From: Poecilobothrus nobilitatus
Taxonomy: Eukaryota > Arthropoda > Insecta > Diptera > Dolichopodidae
Direction of reading: 5' to 3'
DNA length: 64,000 nt
Assembly: GCA_947095535.1 (NCBI GenBank)
Contig: OX352774.1
Coordinates: 233,517,825-233,581,824, forward strand
Shown here: piece by piece, positions 38,016 to 49,564 of the stretch
How the letters are laid out: each line of letters begins with the position of its first letter
How positions within the stretch are numbered: position 1 is the first letter of the stretch
The notes under the pieces: model-generated
What the model was told of the DNA's origin: nothing
Database searches by the model: none
The model's input: the letters and a program-made list of their open reading frames with translations, nothing else
Position numbers and translations under genes: made by a program

Positions 38016-38090
38016 TCTGACCAATAGCGTAGTTATTAAATCACTAGCCTTTCAAGAATCGAAAAGAATTAGGTTTAAATGCCGATCGGA
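38016..38090 (+). repeat. SINE-b copy (plus orientation)
   Basis: Begins TCTGACCAATAGCGTAGTTA (A-box-like), then 'tcactagcctttcaag' and 'attaggtttaaatgccgat', a worn B box, ending 'cgatcgga'. Same architecture as the copies at 5.6 and 43.6 kb. It lies immediately upstream of the 15-bp minisatellite. Confidence 0.6.
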
Positions 38091-38119
38091 TTCTATCCCA
38101 TTGTAGTATGTAATTGATA

Positions 38120-38279
38120 TCGTAATAGTTTATATCGTAATATTTTATATAGTAATAATTTATGTCGTAATAGGTATATCGTAATAGTTTTTATTGTAAC
38201 AGTTTATATCGTACTAGTTTATATCGTAATAATTTATATCGTAATAGTTTATATTGTAACAATCTATATATCGTAATAT
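38120..38279. repeat. 15-bp minisatellite, about 10-11 units of 'tcgtaatagtttata'
   Basis: Head-to-tail units with scattered substitutions (cgtaatattttata, agtaataatttatg, tgtaacagtttata). It starts 30 bp after the SINE-b copy, so it may have grown from that element's tail. Confidence 0.85.
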
Positions 38280-38284
38280 AAAAA

Positions 38285-40150
38285 GTCATAAATATAAATA
38301 GTTCGTGAATAAGATACTATAGATGGTACCATAAATGATATTTGTGTCTTAAAATCTTATACAATATATGTAGTTACTGTTAAGTAATCAACAGCTTAGT
38401 GAAACTATTGATTTCAGAAACTTAAGTTTAATCAAATATGAATATGAATAATATAACACTTAGTTGTTAAAATGTCGAGCTCGACTTACACGAGTTGAAA
38501 GAATAAAAAAATAATATGAAAACATTTCTTTAATTTCTCATTCTAAATGTTTTAATTTAAAATCTGCCTTTGAGATTCAATTAAATCAACAAAACATGTA
38601 TACAATAACTTTATTGAATTTCCATTATGATCAAATATATTTTTCACTGCTTTAAGTTTTTAATGGCGCAGTTTTAAGGTATAAAAATATTCTACAAACA
38701 TCAAGAACGCGAGCTTTTTTTTAATTTATTGTTCTTTAACGCGTACTTAACAGTCCTTCTGTTTGTATTTAACTATAATATTTCTTTATAATTTCTTTAT
38801 TCTTCATAACCATAGCAGTCTATCACCAACTGCGTATAAAATCTTCAATTATACCTTCTATTCTATTCCTTTATTTACATAACATTTACTTTTTTTTTCT
38901 GAAAATAAATCCTTTATTTTTACAGGATTTATCTAAAGTTTTCAAATTTTTATTACAAAAAGAAAAACATAAATTATATGGGTATTGGTAAAATTTCTTT
39001 ACAAAATTTTATAAAGATAATTTTGGGCAATAATTAAATTAAGAAAATTTATAAATTTATTTTTACCTTATATTGAAGAAATGATTATAGTTAAATCTTG
39101 AAATAAATGTCTACAATATGAGTTAAATTGTAACTGAACTTGATTATTAGTATACAAATTAACTCATTTTCATAAAAAATATGTATATATACATATATAT
39201 TTATATGCATTTTCATAATATGTATTTATTTATTTATATATATATTACCTATATACATATATATATATATATATATAATAATTTATATAAGGGTGGAAAT
39301 TATATATAATACTTTTTCTTTTCTCATATATAGCTATAACCAATAATAAAAAGAGGGTGAAAAGGATAAAATAAGATTTATATATTATATATACATATAA
39401 AATATTTATATTTATAGAATTGAGCATATATGAATCCTTTAATGATACAATTATACTGAACGTCAGGAAATTCAATTATAATGTTTTCTTGATTAGTCTC
39501 TATATATATGAATTTCAGTATTAGGTAAAATGAAAAAAATGGGAAAAAATTACTTTCAAATTGAAAATAATGATGATATGATGAATTAATATATACTGAA
39601 TACGTGTCCTTTTTGGACTAAACTTAAATTAAGTTTTAATTTAATAATTATCTTTTATGTATATATAGAGATGTGTAAGTGTATTTCAAGGGAAGAAGTC
39701 AATATATCGCCGAACTAAAGAAAATTTATTTAACAAATAGCTATAAGTCATCATATTTCATCATATTTGAGAATTTGAAATGGTCAAAATATAAATGTAT
39801 ATTATATATTTTAATGAAAGGTTTGTTATAAAAAAATTAAATAATAATTGAATTAAGTAAATTTAAAGAATTGTGTGCCAAAAAAAAGAAGAAGAAAATA
39901 TTGTATTTAGATAAAAACGATTACATACAAAGATTAAGAGTCAAAATTAATTAGGTCATATAATTTACATTAAATATATTGGTAAGAAATTTGGTGCGGA
40001 AGGGCGTCTAAGGATATTTCACTTTTCTTAATCTACATTTTGGCAAAAACTCCTTTTTTAATCGTACTTTTTTTAACCTTCTTTTGAAAAATCTTTTTGC
40101 TAAAAAAAAATGCATTTCAACTCATAACAAGAAAAAAGCTTGGAGTATCT
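38285..40150. other. AT-rich non-coding DNA
   Basis: Contains TATATA stretches (39240-39280). The open frame at 39245-39475 is simple-sequence translation. No gene seen. Confidence 0.5.
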
Positions 40151-40157
40151 TAAGGTC

Positions 40158-40613
40158 ATAGCCCAATGCTTATTTTGCTTCCTTTAATCAAATGAAGCAA
40201 AGTAACAAATTGACACATTTTCAATTCCGTACTTTGCTTTCAATACTTTCACATTTGATATTTGAATGTTTTTACATAAACATTAAAAAAATTTGAATAG
40301 GTGGAAAAATTTTTAAATAGGTGGGAATGTGATTTAGTACAATCCATCTATTTGACGATTTTTATAAATAAATCTCGAACCCAAAATCTTCTTCTATTTG
40401 CGGTACTGAATACAAACATTTGTAGATTTCATATAAAAAAATTATAATATATAAAATTTCTAAAAATTTTTTTTAAATCCATTGCAAAAATAAATTGAAC
40501 AAAAGTAAACGCAAAAAATGCAAAGTAATCATCGGGCCAGTACTTCCTTTGTTGACTTTGCTTCGTTTTGATACTTTGACAGAGTATTCAAAATAAAGGA
40601 AGCATTGGGCCAT
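40158..40613. mobile_element. MITE with 'ATGGCCCAATGCTTCC' inverted ends
   Basis: The left end reads atagcccaatgct (40158-40170) and the right end agcattgggccat (40601-40613), inverse with one mismatch. 'gcttcctttaat' on the left is mirrored by 'aaataaaggaagc' on the right. The 456-bp interior contains further related phrases (cagtacttcctttgttgact, ttgatactttgac) and no open frame. Confidence 0.68.
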
Positions 40614-40614
40614 C

Positions 40615-41365
40615 ACATTTAGAATTTTTTTACTATTTATTTACTATTGGAGTTTGGGACTCCAAATAATATAAAATCCAAAGGAAGAAAAAATTCCAAA
40701 AAAAAAAAAATCTCAAAAAAAGAATCGTAAATTTCAAAATCCCAAGTTATTGGTTTTTATACATTAAAAATTTTTGTCCACTGTTTTAAATGCTAAAAAA
40801 TAGAACAGCATTTGACAGATTTTAAAATGTTTACTAAATATTTGCAAATAAAAATCAGTGCAGGACTATCCTATGGAAATAAAATATACGAGTATGCTAA
40901 TAAAACAAGATAATCATATAACTTAACTGTATATAAAGGGGTTTGTTAACAAGTCCAAGTTTATTATATATAGAAAAATTTAAATTGATTAGCCATGTAA
41001 TAATAAAGTGATAATTTTTTTCTTTTAAGGAAGATCTTAATACTTAATAGTCAAAAAAAGGACACAAGAACATGAAGCAAAATAGAAAGAAAATAAAAAT
41101 AAAAAAGGGGACGCTGAAAGAAAACGTTAGCATCAAAAAAAGCTTAATGGATATTTTATAATAATCCAATACGGCACAAGCCGTATTTTCATACAATTTA
41201 AAATAATGGTTTATATATTATATAGGTATACTTAGAAAACTGTTCGTTCATAATCGTTTATCGATATTTCAAAATTTTTAGATTAGTTAGATTTATAACT
41301 ATACATATATGCACCTATATTTTTGAATGATACATATAGCTAAAATTAAAATTAGGATTTCCATT
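40615..41365. other. AT-rich non-coding DNA
   Basis: No recognisable feature apart from a poly-A tract near 40698-40710. Confidence 0.45.
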
Positions 41366-41367
41366 TA

Positions 41368-41566
41368 TTTTTTTTTTTTGTTTTTTAGTGCATTTCTCTG
41401 CTACATAAATGTGAACAAGAAATTACACAGCCTCTTCTTTTCAGGCGTGACTGTAAATATCGTAAGAGGGAATTACTCTTACGACGTGTGTGGGATTCGA
41501 ACTCACACTTCGTCAGTGTTTACTGCGTATTTTATACGCTCTTACCCACTAGGCCACCGAGACCCT
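41368..41566 (-). repeat. SINE-a copy 2 (minus orientation)
   Basis: On the minus strand the head is TGGCCTAGTGGGTAAGAGCG (A box), then 'tataaaatacgca', then GAGTTCGAATCCC, a near-perfect B box. 'gtaagagtaattccctctta' and 'atttacagtcacgcc' follow, and a poly-A tail shows as poly-T at 41368-41379. It is the best-preserved promoter of the three SINE-a copies. The open frame 41327-41569 on the plus strand is an artefact of this SINE. Confidence 0.85.
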
Positions 41567-41641
41567 TAAATTTAGTTCTTTCATAAAAAACCAAAGCCTT
41601 CCTCTGTATCTGTATATAATCCAACTTGCGGTCATATTATG

Positions 41642-41643
<2 letters not shown>

Positions 41644-41682
<39 letters not shown>
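41644..41682. repeat. (AT)n microsatellite
   Basis: About 19 uninterrupted AT units, the longest dinucleotide run in the window. Confidence 0.92.
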
Positions 41683-41684
<2 letters not shown>

Positions 41685-41754
41685 TATGTATATAATATAA
41701 GCAAAATAAATAATATTATACTGTAGATACTCGTATATAAATTAATAAAAATAG

Positions 41755-41835
41755 CCCAGATGGTTTACATGTCTTATACATCAAGGATTTAAAAGCTATA
41801 TTAGATATATTAATAAATAAATAAATAAATAAAGT
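41755..41835 (+). repeat. Possible LINE 3' end with (TAAA)n tail
   Basis: 'cccagatggtttacatgtct' followed about 60 bp later by 'aataaataaataaataaata' resembles the 3' UTR phrase and tail of the LINE on the minus strand at 35290-35660. Short, so tentative. Confidence 0.35.
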
Positions 41836-41839
41836 TCCA

Positions 41840-43475
41840 TATTTAATATTTCAATTTAATTTAAAATTATTATATAAATTATAATCAAAAACTATAACAG
41901 AATTAATGTAAAATATCAAAAAAAAAATTATTAATGATTAAAAATTTCTTCTATAAATAAAAAAATATTTGTATATCGAAAAGTTGAGAGAAAAAAATAA
42001 AATTAAAAGAAAACTCAATGGATAGTGGTGGCGCCTTTCAAAAAAAAAAAAAAATAATATATAGTATATATGTATAGTATAGATTTCAAATATGATTTAT
42101 TAACTTTATGTAATCCATTAAAGAAATTCATTTATCTTATTTTTATCATCAATTCAATTTCTATAATTTTAATTTATCTTATATTAAACATACATCTTAA
42201 TATTAAAATATTATAAAAAATATATATATATATATATATATACAAAAGTCTTATTTTTTCTTCATAAAAAAAAATAGTTTAGAATTTAAATTATATATGT
42301 CATAATTTTCATAGATTATTCTATTCTATTTTCAATTTAATAGGGGAAATTTCCCTTTTTATATACATTTAAACTAATATATTTAAAAAATAAAAAAAAA
42401 AAAAATCATATTTTACATTACATTACATTAAATCATTAAATATAAGCATATGTTCATAAATTTACATATTGTTAAAATATTTGCAAAAAAAAAAATTTTA
42501 TAAAATCCAAACCTTAAAAAATTAAAATTTAATTTTAAGGCGGTAAAATTATTTTCACAAAATATACGAGTATATGCAATTTTTCGATTTATATCACAAT
42601 TCAACTGTAATCGATTATTTGTTGATTTTATTTATTTTACAATCAAAAAAAAATCTCTACAATTCTCAATTTAGAAATTTTTTTTATTTTTCTGAAAAAT
42701 TTTACAACAATTTAATAACATTTAATTTTATATTATTAAAACTATTTTAATGCGCAAAAAAAAAATAAAAAACAAAAAAGTGAAAATTAAGGTGTGCATT
42801 ACCATATTATATGTGAATATATAATATATACATATATATATAAATTCCATTATTCTCACCTGAATTCAATCAATCTGTGCACAATCAATTTAAAACGAAC
42901 AAAAAAACAAAAAAAAAGTATATTTTATTATCTGAAAATTTTTTTTTGTTTTGTCCTGATAATTATTTTGACTTTAATTGGAAATAGTTTTAATTTTCAG
43001 AGAATTATTAAATATTTCATTTTAAGTTTATAACAGATTTGAAATTATGGATAATGGTACGTTATATTAAATGGCTATTCTTTAGCTGGTTGAAAGTTTT
43101 CCGTAATATTGAATTTAAAATTTTGGAGTCTTGGCAAAATTTATTAAGATTGAGCATGCAAAATCTCACTACGTCCAGTGTATTGAAAAAAAAAAAAAAG
43201 AATATACAAAAAGTTTCTATTAAAATCTAAAAAATTTATTAATGATTATACGAAGTTTTTCAGGAAATTTTTTCTTAAGATATAAACATTGTATCAAGGC
43301 GTATAAGAAATTTTTAGCGTATGTTTGTTTGTAAAGAATTACATAAATTAATATACGGTGTTGTTATCTGAAAAATACATTCTATGGTACAGCTCTGAAC
43401 TATTTATGTATTATTATTTATTTTGTTCCAATCTATATACTTAGTATTTAATACAATTTGATGAATTTTATGAAC
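41840..43475. other. AT-rich non-coding DNA
   Basis: Includes (TA)n at 42220-42242 and 'attac' repeats at 42414-42430. Open frames at 42794-43033 and 43039-43230 have no recognisable similarity and are composition-driven. Confidence 0.5.
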
Positions 43476-43480
43476 CTTTT

Positions 43481-43507
43481 GCATGTTAGGCATGTTAGGC
43501 ATGTCAG
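43481..43507. repeat. Three 9-bp repeats 'gcatgttag'
   Basis: Units at 43481, 43490 and 43499, the last with one change (gcatgtcag). Confidence 0.8.
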
Positions 43508-43560
43508 TCGACTACTATTAATAGCTTAATATGTAGTTGTACTTTTTAGTTAAATATTAT

Positions 43561-43634
43561 CTGACAGAGGTTTAAATTTAACTGTACTTTTGACTGAAAG
43601 GTTGTAAATTTAAATACTGCACCGTTGGTCAGAT
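43561..43634 (-). repeat. SINE-b copy (minus orientation)
   Basis: The minus strand reads TCTGACCAACGGTGCAGTAT, an A-box-like head, then 'tttacaacctttcagtc', then a worn 'gttaaatttaaacc' B box and 'tctgtcag' at the end. It is bounded by the same CTGAC...GTCAG ends as the other copies. Confidence 0.6.
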
Positions 43635-43639
43635 ATATT

Positions 43640-44585
43640 TTAAAACTTGTATTGTATCTAAGACTTATCCTTAAATTTCAATATTTTAAAACTATAAATC
43701 TATTATGAAGTTTGATATCAACATTTTTTCAATTTTTAAGCTTTTATTCAAAAAGATCGAAACTTTTTAAATGCCTACATTGAAAACTCAAAATGATCAA
43801 ATTCTTTTTAAAAGGCAAATATTCAAGAACGTTAGAAACTAATCCCTAAAAACAAAAATGAACTAATCTCCAATATTTGTGGGTCTTAGTGTGGGATATA
43901 TAGTTTATTATAAAGTTTGGTTCATTTTTGTTTTGAGGGTTAGTTTTTCCCATATGCAACACTTTGAAGAATTTCTGCTGAGAGAAAAACTTAAAAAGAT
44001 TTTTATGTTTTATTTTTTTTATTGACGAAGACTGAACTAACGCATCCGTAATCACTAGACTCTACATCCATAGTGTAACTTGAAAAAGTAGGAAAACCTA
44101 GTCGACCAGAGTTGGCTTTAAGTTTTTTTAAGATTTATCCTATAGGCCTGATACCACTCTAATGAAAGAAGCTTTGAAAATTTTTAAGATCCATGTCAGA
44201 GATTTCATCTAAATCTGGGATAACAAATTACCAAGATATTTCCACCAAGAAATAAAAATTTTAATTCAAAGAAAAAAATATTTTAATTCTAATGTCTTTT
44301 CTGGGCCTCTTAAATTTAAATGTGGAAGTGAAAATTGTTTAATTGTGGAATTATTGGAAGGAGAAGGAAGAAGGAAGGAAAGAGAAAGTTCAAACTCAAA
44401 ATTGTTTGTTTAATTTTTTAATTTATCGAATGTAAAAGAAAATTAAAGAAATTCAACATTAAAGAAGTTGAAAAAACAACATTACAATTATTTATATAAA
44501 GAAAATCAATCATCTAATAATTTATTATTTTACTATTTTATAATTTTCTTGATTGATTTATTATTCAGTATATATAACTAGGAGG
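43640..44585. other. AT-rich non-coding DNA
   Basis: The 44080-44230 part (gtcgaccagagttggcttta, taggcctgataccactctaa) is less AT-biased and could be old transposon sequence. No protein similarity found on either strand. Confidence 0.4.
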
Positions 44586-44589
44586 GTCA

Positions 44590-45190
44590 TATAGTCCAGA
44601 TCTCAGACTTTTGGGGGCGCCGATTTTACACCAGTACACCATGTAAATTTAAATATATTCGAAAATTCAACAAGAAATAATTTGTTTAAAAAATTTTATT
44701 ATTAAAATTTAAACAAATAACATTTTTTACCATTTTGCACTCAAAACAAAACTCAAACTGAACGCTTAAAGAATCCAATTCATATTTATTATTTTTGAAT
44801 TTTTATTTTTTTATCTAAAGGCCTAAAAACCAATAACTAATTACCAAAAACCAATACTATATTAATGAAACAACTAAATATTCGTTAACAATAACAACAA
44901 ATCTTTGATGACAAATTAGAGTACCTATATAGACTTACATAATATTATTTTATATTAGAAGACTAATTTCAAGGTATTGATCGCAGCGCCATTAAGATGA
45001 ATTGCTTATAATAGATACATTTTTTCAGGTTCTTTTTTCATGATGTTAAAATGTTAAAAAAAATAAAAATTTTATATTTTTATTTTAAATTAAATTAATT
45101 AACACTCTTTAAGATTTGGACGGAGGTGGAGAGGGGCAAAATCTTTTTAGTCCAAGCCCAATTGAAGCTCTCCGAGGGCCTGTATGTATG
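44590..45190. repeat. Probable degenerate element bounded by two GC-rich patches
   Basis: 'ttttgggggcgccgatttta' near 44608 and 'cggaggtggagaggggcaaa' to 'ctctccgagggcctgt' near 45120-45180 stand out against AT-rich surroundings. Both patches contain a 'tagtcca' phrase. No terminal repeats could be proven, so the boundaries are approximate. Confidence 0.3.
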
Positions 45191-45194
45191 TATT

Positions 45195-46675
45195 TATATT
45201 GAAATTTTGAATATAATATCTTTTAAGTTTTAATTAAAATAATTTTTCAGTATATCCTATTATAAACATGTTTAACTATATTTTGCTCAATAAAACTAAT
45301 AATAAGTATAAAAAAAAGTTTTTACACGTATTGAATTTCAATTTTATTAGTAACTTATATAATATAATATATATGTAATAATTATACCTAAAGGTATTGA
45401 AAATCAAATAAATAATTATTTGCATAAATCGAAGTCAGCAAATTCGATACTTGGTTGTTAAAAGCGAAAAAAAAAAATGAACTGAATACAATCAATAAAT
45501 TTCAATTGTTTTTTAACAAAAAAAAAAAAACAAAAAAAAACAAAAATAAACAAAAAAAAAGTACATATAATAATAAAAATTATATTCGAATTTCGAAAGT
45601 AATTTTTATAAAGCATTGCCTGATCCTGGCAACAAATAACAAAAAAAAAAAAAAAAAAAAAGCAAAAAAATGGTATAAAAAAAAAGTTTCATCGGAATTC
45701 AATCAAATGAATAAAAATTCCATTGGATTTGGATCCGACTTTTAATAATATAATGGAATATGTAACGTAATGTAATGTAATGTAATGTAATGAAATGTAA
45801 TGAAATATTATAATGTTATGTAAATTGTTTTAAAGTGAAATAAAACTAAAACAACATATGATAATGTATGATAATTTTAATAAATAAATATATGTATATA
45901 TATATATATATGTATGTGTATAATTTTTCATTTTTGGTGTTAAGAATTTTTTTTTGGAAAATAATTATTAATTTTTATCATATAATTTGTATGCCATTGT
46001 TGGTGTTGATACTGCTGCTGTTGTAATTGATAGTGTTATTAATGATAATCATTATCATTGATGATTACAATTATGAAAATATATTTTGTAAACTTTTGTT
46101 TTTATTCTTTATATACAGTTAAGTTGCAAAACTATTGGTATATGTAAAGAAATTTTACATATAGGATTTTAATAAATGATTTGTTTAATTTTAAAACAGC
46201 GGTTGCAACACTGTATCCTATATGTACTAAATAGGAATAACTATTATAATTTAGGTCTCGAATGAGTCTTATGTATTTTCGATAAGTTTTCGATATGATT
46301 ATTATATGATATACATAAATTACAACTCTAACTATGATAGTCATAACTCATAACAAATTATATGAAAAAAATTAATGACTTGGCGAATGTTTTTTAAATA
46401 ACAATGAAAGATTTTTATGATATGACTATTATATTATAGTTAGTTATGTGAAATATCATATACAAACGTATACAAAACCATTATGATATCATATGATAGT
46501 TAATGAATAATGATTATTATATAGTTACGACCTATACGGGTTATATCCATTTTCATTTCTATACTTTCATTTTTATTTTATTTATTTCATTTACATTACA
46601 GTGGATATATTGAAAGTGACCGAACCAATATTCAATGTACGATTAAATGCTACTTTTCTTACAAACCAATAACTA
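45195..46675. other. AT-rich DNA with poly-A arrays and a pentanucleotide repeat
   Basis: A-rich 45460-45690 includes a run of about 20 A's at 45641-45661; the Lys/Asn-rich open frame there is an artefact. A near-palindrome 'aatgataatcattatcatt' is near 46037-46056. No gene. Confidence 0.5.
45762..45806. repeat. Pentanucleotide microsatellite (GTAAT)n
   Basis: About eight units of gtaat/gaaat in a row. Confidence 0.85.
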
Positions 46676-46680
46676 TGCAA

Positions 46681-46846
46681 AGGGCCTTGATGACCTAGTG
46701 GATAAAAGCGTATAAAATACGCGGTAAACATCGAGGGAGTATGGGTTCGAATACCACACACGTCATAAGAGTTATTCCCTCTTACGACATTTACAGCCAC
46801 GCCTGAACAGGAAAGGCTGTAGCAAGAAATGCATTAAAAAAAAAAA
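46681..46846 (+). repeat. SINE-a copy 3 (plus orientation)
   Basis: The head is AGGGCCTTGATGACCTAGTG (A box TGACCTAGTGGATAAAAGCG at 46691-46710), with 'gcgtataaaatacgcgg' and then GGGTTCGAATACC, a B box, at 46744. 'ttattccctcttacgacatt' and 'tacagccacgcctgaacag' follow, with a poly-A tail at 46836-46846. It matches the 41.4-kb copy closely, so the family was active fairly recently. Open frames over it are artefacts. Confidence 0.85.
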
Positions 46847-46849
46847 CAC

Positions 46850-48140
46850 TATATACAAAAACAGCTATATATGTATTTCAATCTCTTTTTACCGCTTTAA
46901 GGAACATAGAGCTTTCATATAGATTCTCCATATTGAACTCTGTTTTTGACCATTTGTTTTATTTCTGTCCATGTTTCTCCATGCTTTCTTAAATTTCTTT
47001 GGATATTCTTCTTCTCTATATGAGCGGAGCAATATAGGAAAACGATGTGATATTTTCTTAGTTTTCGCTTTTCCTGGAGATTGATACATTTTAAGGATCT
47101 TCAAAATGTTATATGAATGAAAAGAAAAATCAGAAAACGTAGGTTAATTGAAAATAAAGTAAGGTCGTAAAATAAGCTGTCAACAAATGTTTTCTGAACT
47201 AAATATCTTCACAAAATGTATAGAATGCAATCAAGAATAAGCTTTTTATTCATTTCACATATTTATATTTCAACCATTTTGTTAATTTTGTCAATCACTG
47301 TAGTTTCATATTGTATGTATATATTATGCATATAATCAGTGCATTTCATTGCAATGAACAAAAACGAAAAAAGCATAGTTTAAAATTCTATCAATTTTTT
47401 AAGTTTTTTGTTTTTATTTTATTTTATTTTTTTTTTTTGCGTATTCCCTGATTTTGTTAATAAAAATTCCATCAATTTTCATCATTTCTTTTTGTACTCC
47501 CTGATTTCATTAATCCAAAAATATATTACAATCCATAGTGGAATTTTAATGTATTTTGGCTTTATAAATTGATTTTTGTCTTTTGAATATTATGAAAAAA
47601 AAAAAAAAATGAAAATATAATAATATGTAAACAAAATTTTTTTCATTTTTTTACAGAATATTTTATTAAGAACTTAATTTTTTTTTTTAATAAAAAATTA
47701 AAATAAAGAAAATATAATTTAGTAGTAATATGTGTTACTTTTAAAACAGAAAAAGTATTTAAATACAAAACGGAAAAAGAACTTAAGTTTAATTAAATTT
47801 TTTTTTTTTAATATTAATAATAAGTTATTGTAATTATCCTTTATGAATTTAAACTTTGTAATAATAAAATTTGTAAGATAATGTATGATTATAAAAACGT
47901 AATTAATAATTTATTTATAGAGTTAAAAATGGTTCTTTTATAATATAATATAAACCGTATACATAAAAATATTAATTTAAATGAAAAAGGATTCAAGCTT
48001 AAAAGTAAAAGACTATAAAATGAAATTGAGGTCCATTTTCTACTAGATACTTTTTCACTTAAACATGTAACTGACTGTAACATATTGGTATAGTAGTTTG
48101 AATCAGTGATGACATTAATTAGAGCATCTTTTACTATAGT
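46850..48140. other. AT-rich non-coding DNA
   Basis: Minus-strand open frames at 46889-47104 and 47889-48185 show no family resemblance that I recognise. 46889-47104 is somewhat less AT-biased and Lys/Arg-rich. Confidence 0.45.
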
Positions 48141-48149
48141 ATATTGACG

Positions 48150-48490
48150 GGGGAGCGTGTCATATGTCAGTATTTCATTTGCCAAGATGTTTTACATTTT
48201 ACTTGAATTATCATTTGCCTGTAGTATCGTTTGCCAGTATTTCACTTGCCTGTATTTCATTCTAAATTAGGAGAGATTTTACAGCTGCATTCAAGAGCGG
48301 GGCTATACGCTCTTTCAGAATATTTATATATATGTATGTATATGCGAGAATCTGAATTAGGGGGGGACTTTAGTGAATTCAAAATTAAAGTTATACGCCT
48401 TTTACATAATATTTATATAATATATTTTTGTATAATATGAAATACGCAGGCAAATTAAATATACAGTCAAATGAAATGCAGGCTTTTGAT
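48150..48490. mobile_element. Foldback-like element built from 'TTTGCCTGTATTTCA' units
   Basis: Left part: 'cagtatttcatttgcca' (48165), 'tttgccagtatttcacttgc' and 'ctgtatttcat' in direct order. Right part: 'tatgaaatacgcaggcaaat' and 'gtcaaatgaaatgcaggc', the same units inverted (48437-48482). The ends can therefore fold back. The middle contains two related 'tatacgc(c/t)ctttnnnnaatattta' stretches (48305 and 48392). No coding potential. Confidence 0.55.
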
Positions 48491-48519
48491 AATAACTCAG
48501 TCGAAAGATAATCGCTATT

Positions 48520-48590
48520 TGAAAAAAAAGAATCCGAAATGAAAATCTAAAAACTAATTAAGGACATCGGATTCAAACCCCGGTCAGATC
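48520..48590 (+). repeat. Truncated SINE-b copy (3' part)
   Basis: 'catcggattcaaaccccggt' followed by cagatc matches the B-box and 'ccggtcagat' end of SINE-b; the A-box head is not recognisable. Confidence 0.45.
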
Positions 48591-48654
48591 AAAAATAATA
48601 TATAAAATATAATAAAATAATGTAAAAAAAATATTAAATATAATTATATTTAAA

Positions 48655-48720
48655 AACTTGTACCTAGATGACCCACATGCTAAAGGGTCCTAAAAATATC
48701 GGCAGGTATTTATATCTGGA
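48655..48720 (+). repeat. Possible LINE 3' UTR fragment
   Basis: 'tagatgacccacatgct' followed by 'atcggcaggtatt' resembles the 3' UTR phrase of the LINE at 35290-35660 in plus orientation. Short and tentative. Confidence 0.3.
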
Positions 48721-48759
48721 CGATATAATATAAAAAGCAAAATTAAGGATACTTTTAGA

Positions 48760-49560
48760 AATATGCCATATCTGTCATTGACAGTTGATAATAGTCCGGT
48801 AAATGTTAGTGCTAAGGAGAAGAATAAAAGTTATACCTAAGCAGAATTTTAGACAGAGTCGGTATAAAAATTTGGATAAAAAATAAACAAACATATAATA
48901 AAGTATTTTTAAAAAGTGAAATTAAGAAAATTGAAATATTTCGATGTTACTATATGAGGCAATTAAAAAGAAAATTGTATTGAAAAGTTTAAAAAATTAG
49001 AAAAGAAAATTCTATTTAAGGTATAAATACGAAAATTTCTTGGATAACAAAGTTTAGAAGAATATTTAAGCGATGTTATAAGTTTTTTTTAACAGGTACC
49101 CGGTAGACACGACTAATATCATTATTCGTCAATGTATATAACGATGGCCAAATTAAAAGCAATTGAGACGTGAATCTATATAGAAGTATGTTAACCTATA
49201 TAGGTCTCTTGAACAGATGATCTCCAAAGGGTGCCAGAACATTTGAAAAAGAGAAAAGTATTAATAACTATAAAACTAAAAGAAACATATTTTGATCATA
49301 CAATATGAGGAGCAGAATATCTCGTCACACGTTTTTGTCGAAGAGCAAAATACAAGAACGGTAAAATGAGGAAAGAAGACATCTATCATGATTGAGAATC
49401 ATTATAGGAAGTGTAGTATACCTTTCGACTATTTGAAGATTTTAAAAGACTTTTCAAAAAATATCGTCTAGAAGTCTATACCTTAATATAAATTCAAACG
49501 CCAAAATACATAGCTGTGTATAGGCATCAGAAGAAGAAGAGAGATTTTAGTTTGTTATTT
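48760..49560 (+). pseudogene. Heavily degenerate LINE reverse-transcriptase fragment
   Basis: 'acccggtagacacgactaat' gives PGRHDTNIIIRQCI-like residues in broken frames, close to the 'RPGRSTTDNIFIIRQ' block of arthropod LINE RTs. About 90 bp later 'gatctccaaagggtgccaga' gives DLQRVPEHL, resembling 'FDRVPREHL' at the end of the first catalytic (Y/F-x-D) region. Many frameshifts and stops occur, and no YADD motif was found. The plus orientation is opposite to the other recognisable LINE coding fragments. Confidence 0.5.
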
Positions 49561-49564
49561 AATT

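Noticed and set aside
45455..45745. 96-codon Lys/Asn-rich open frame
   Set aside because: It is a translation of poly-A arrays with no similarity or gene context.
46681..46760. Possible functional tRNA gene (good A and B boxes)
   Set aside because: The acceptor stem does not close, the body continues into a shared non-tRNA sequence with a poly-A tail, and two other copies exist. It is a SINE.
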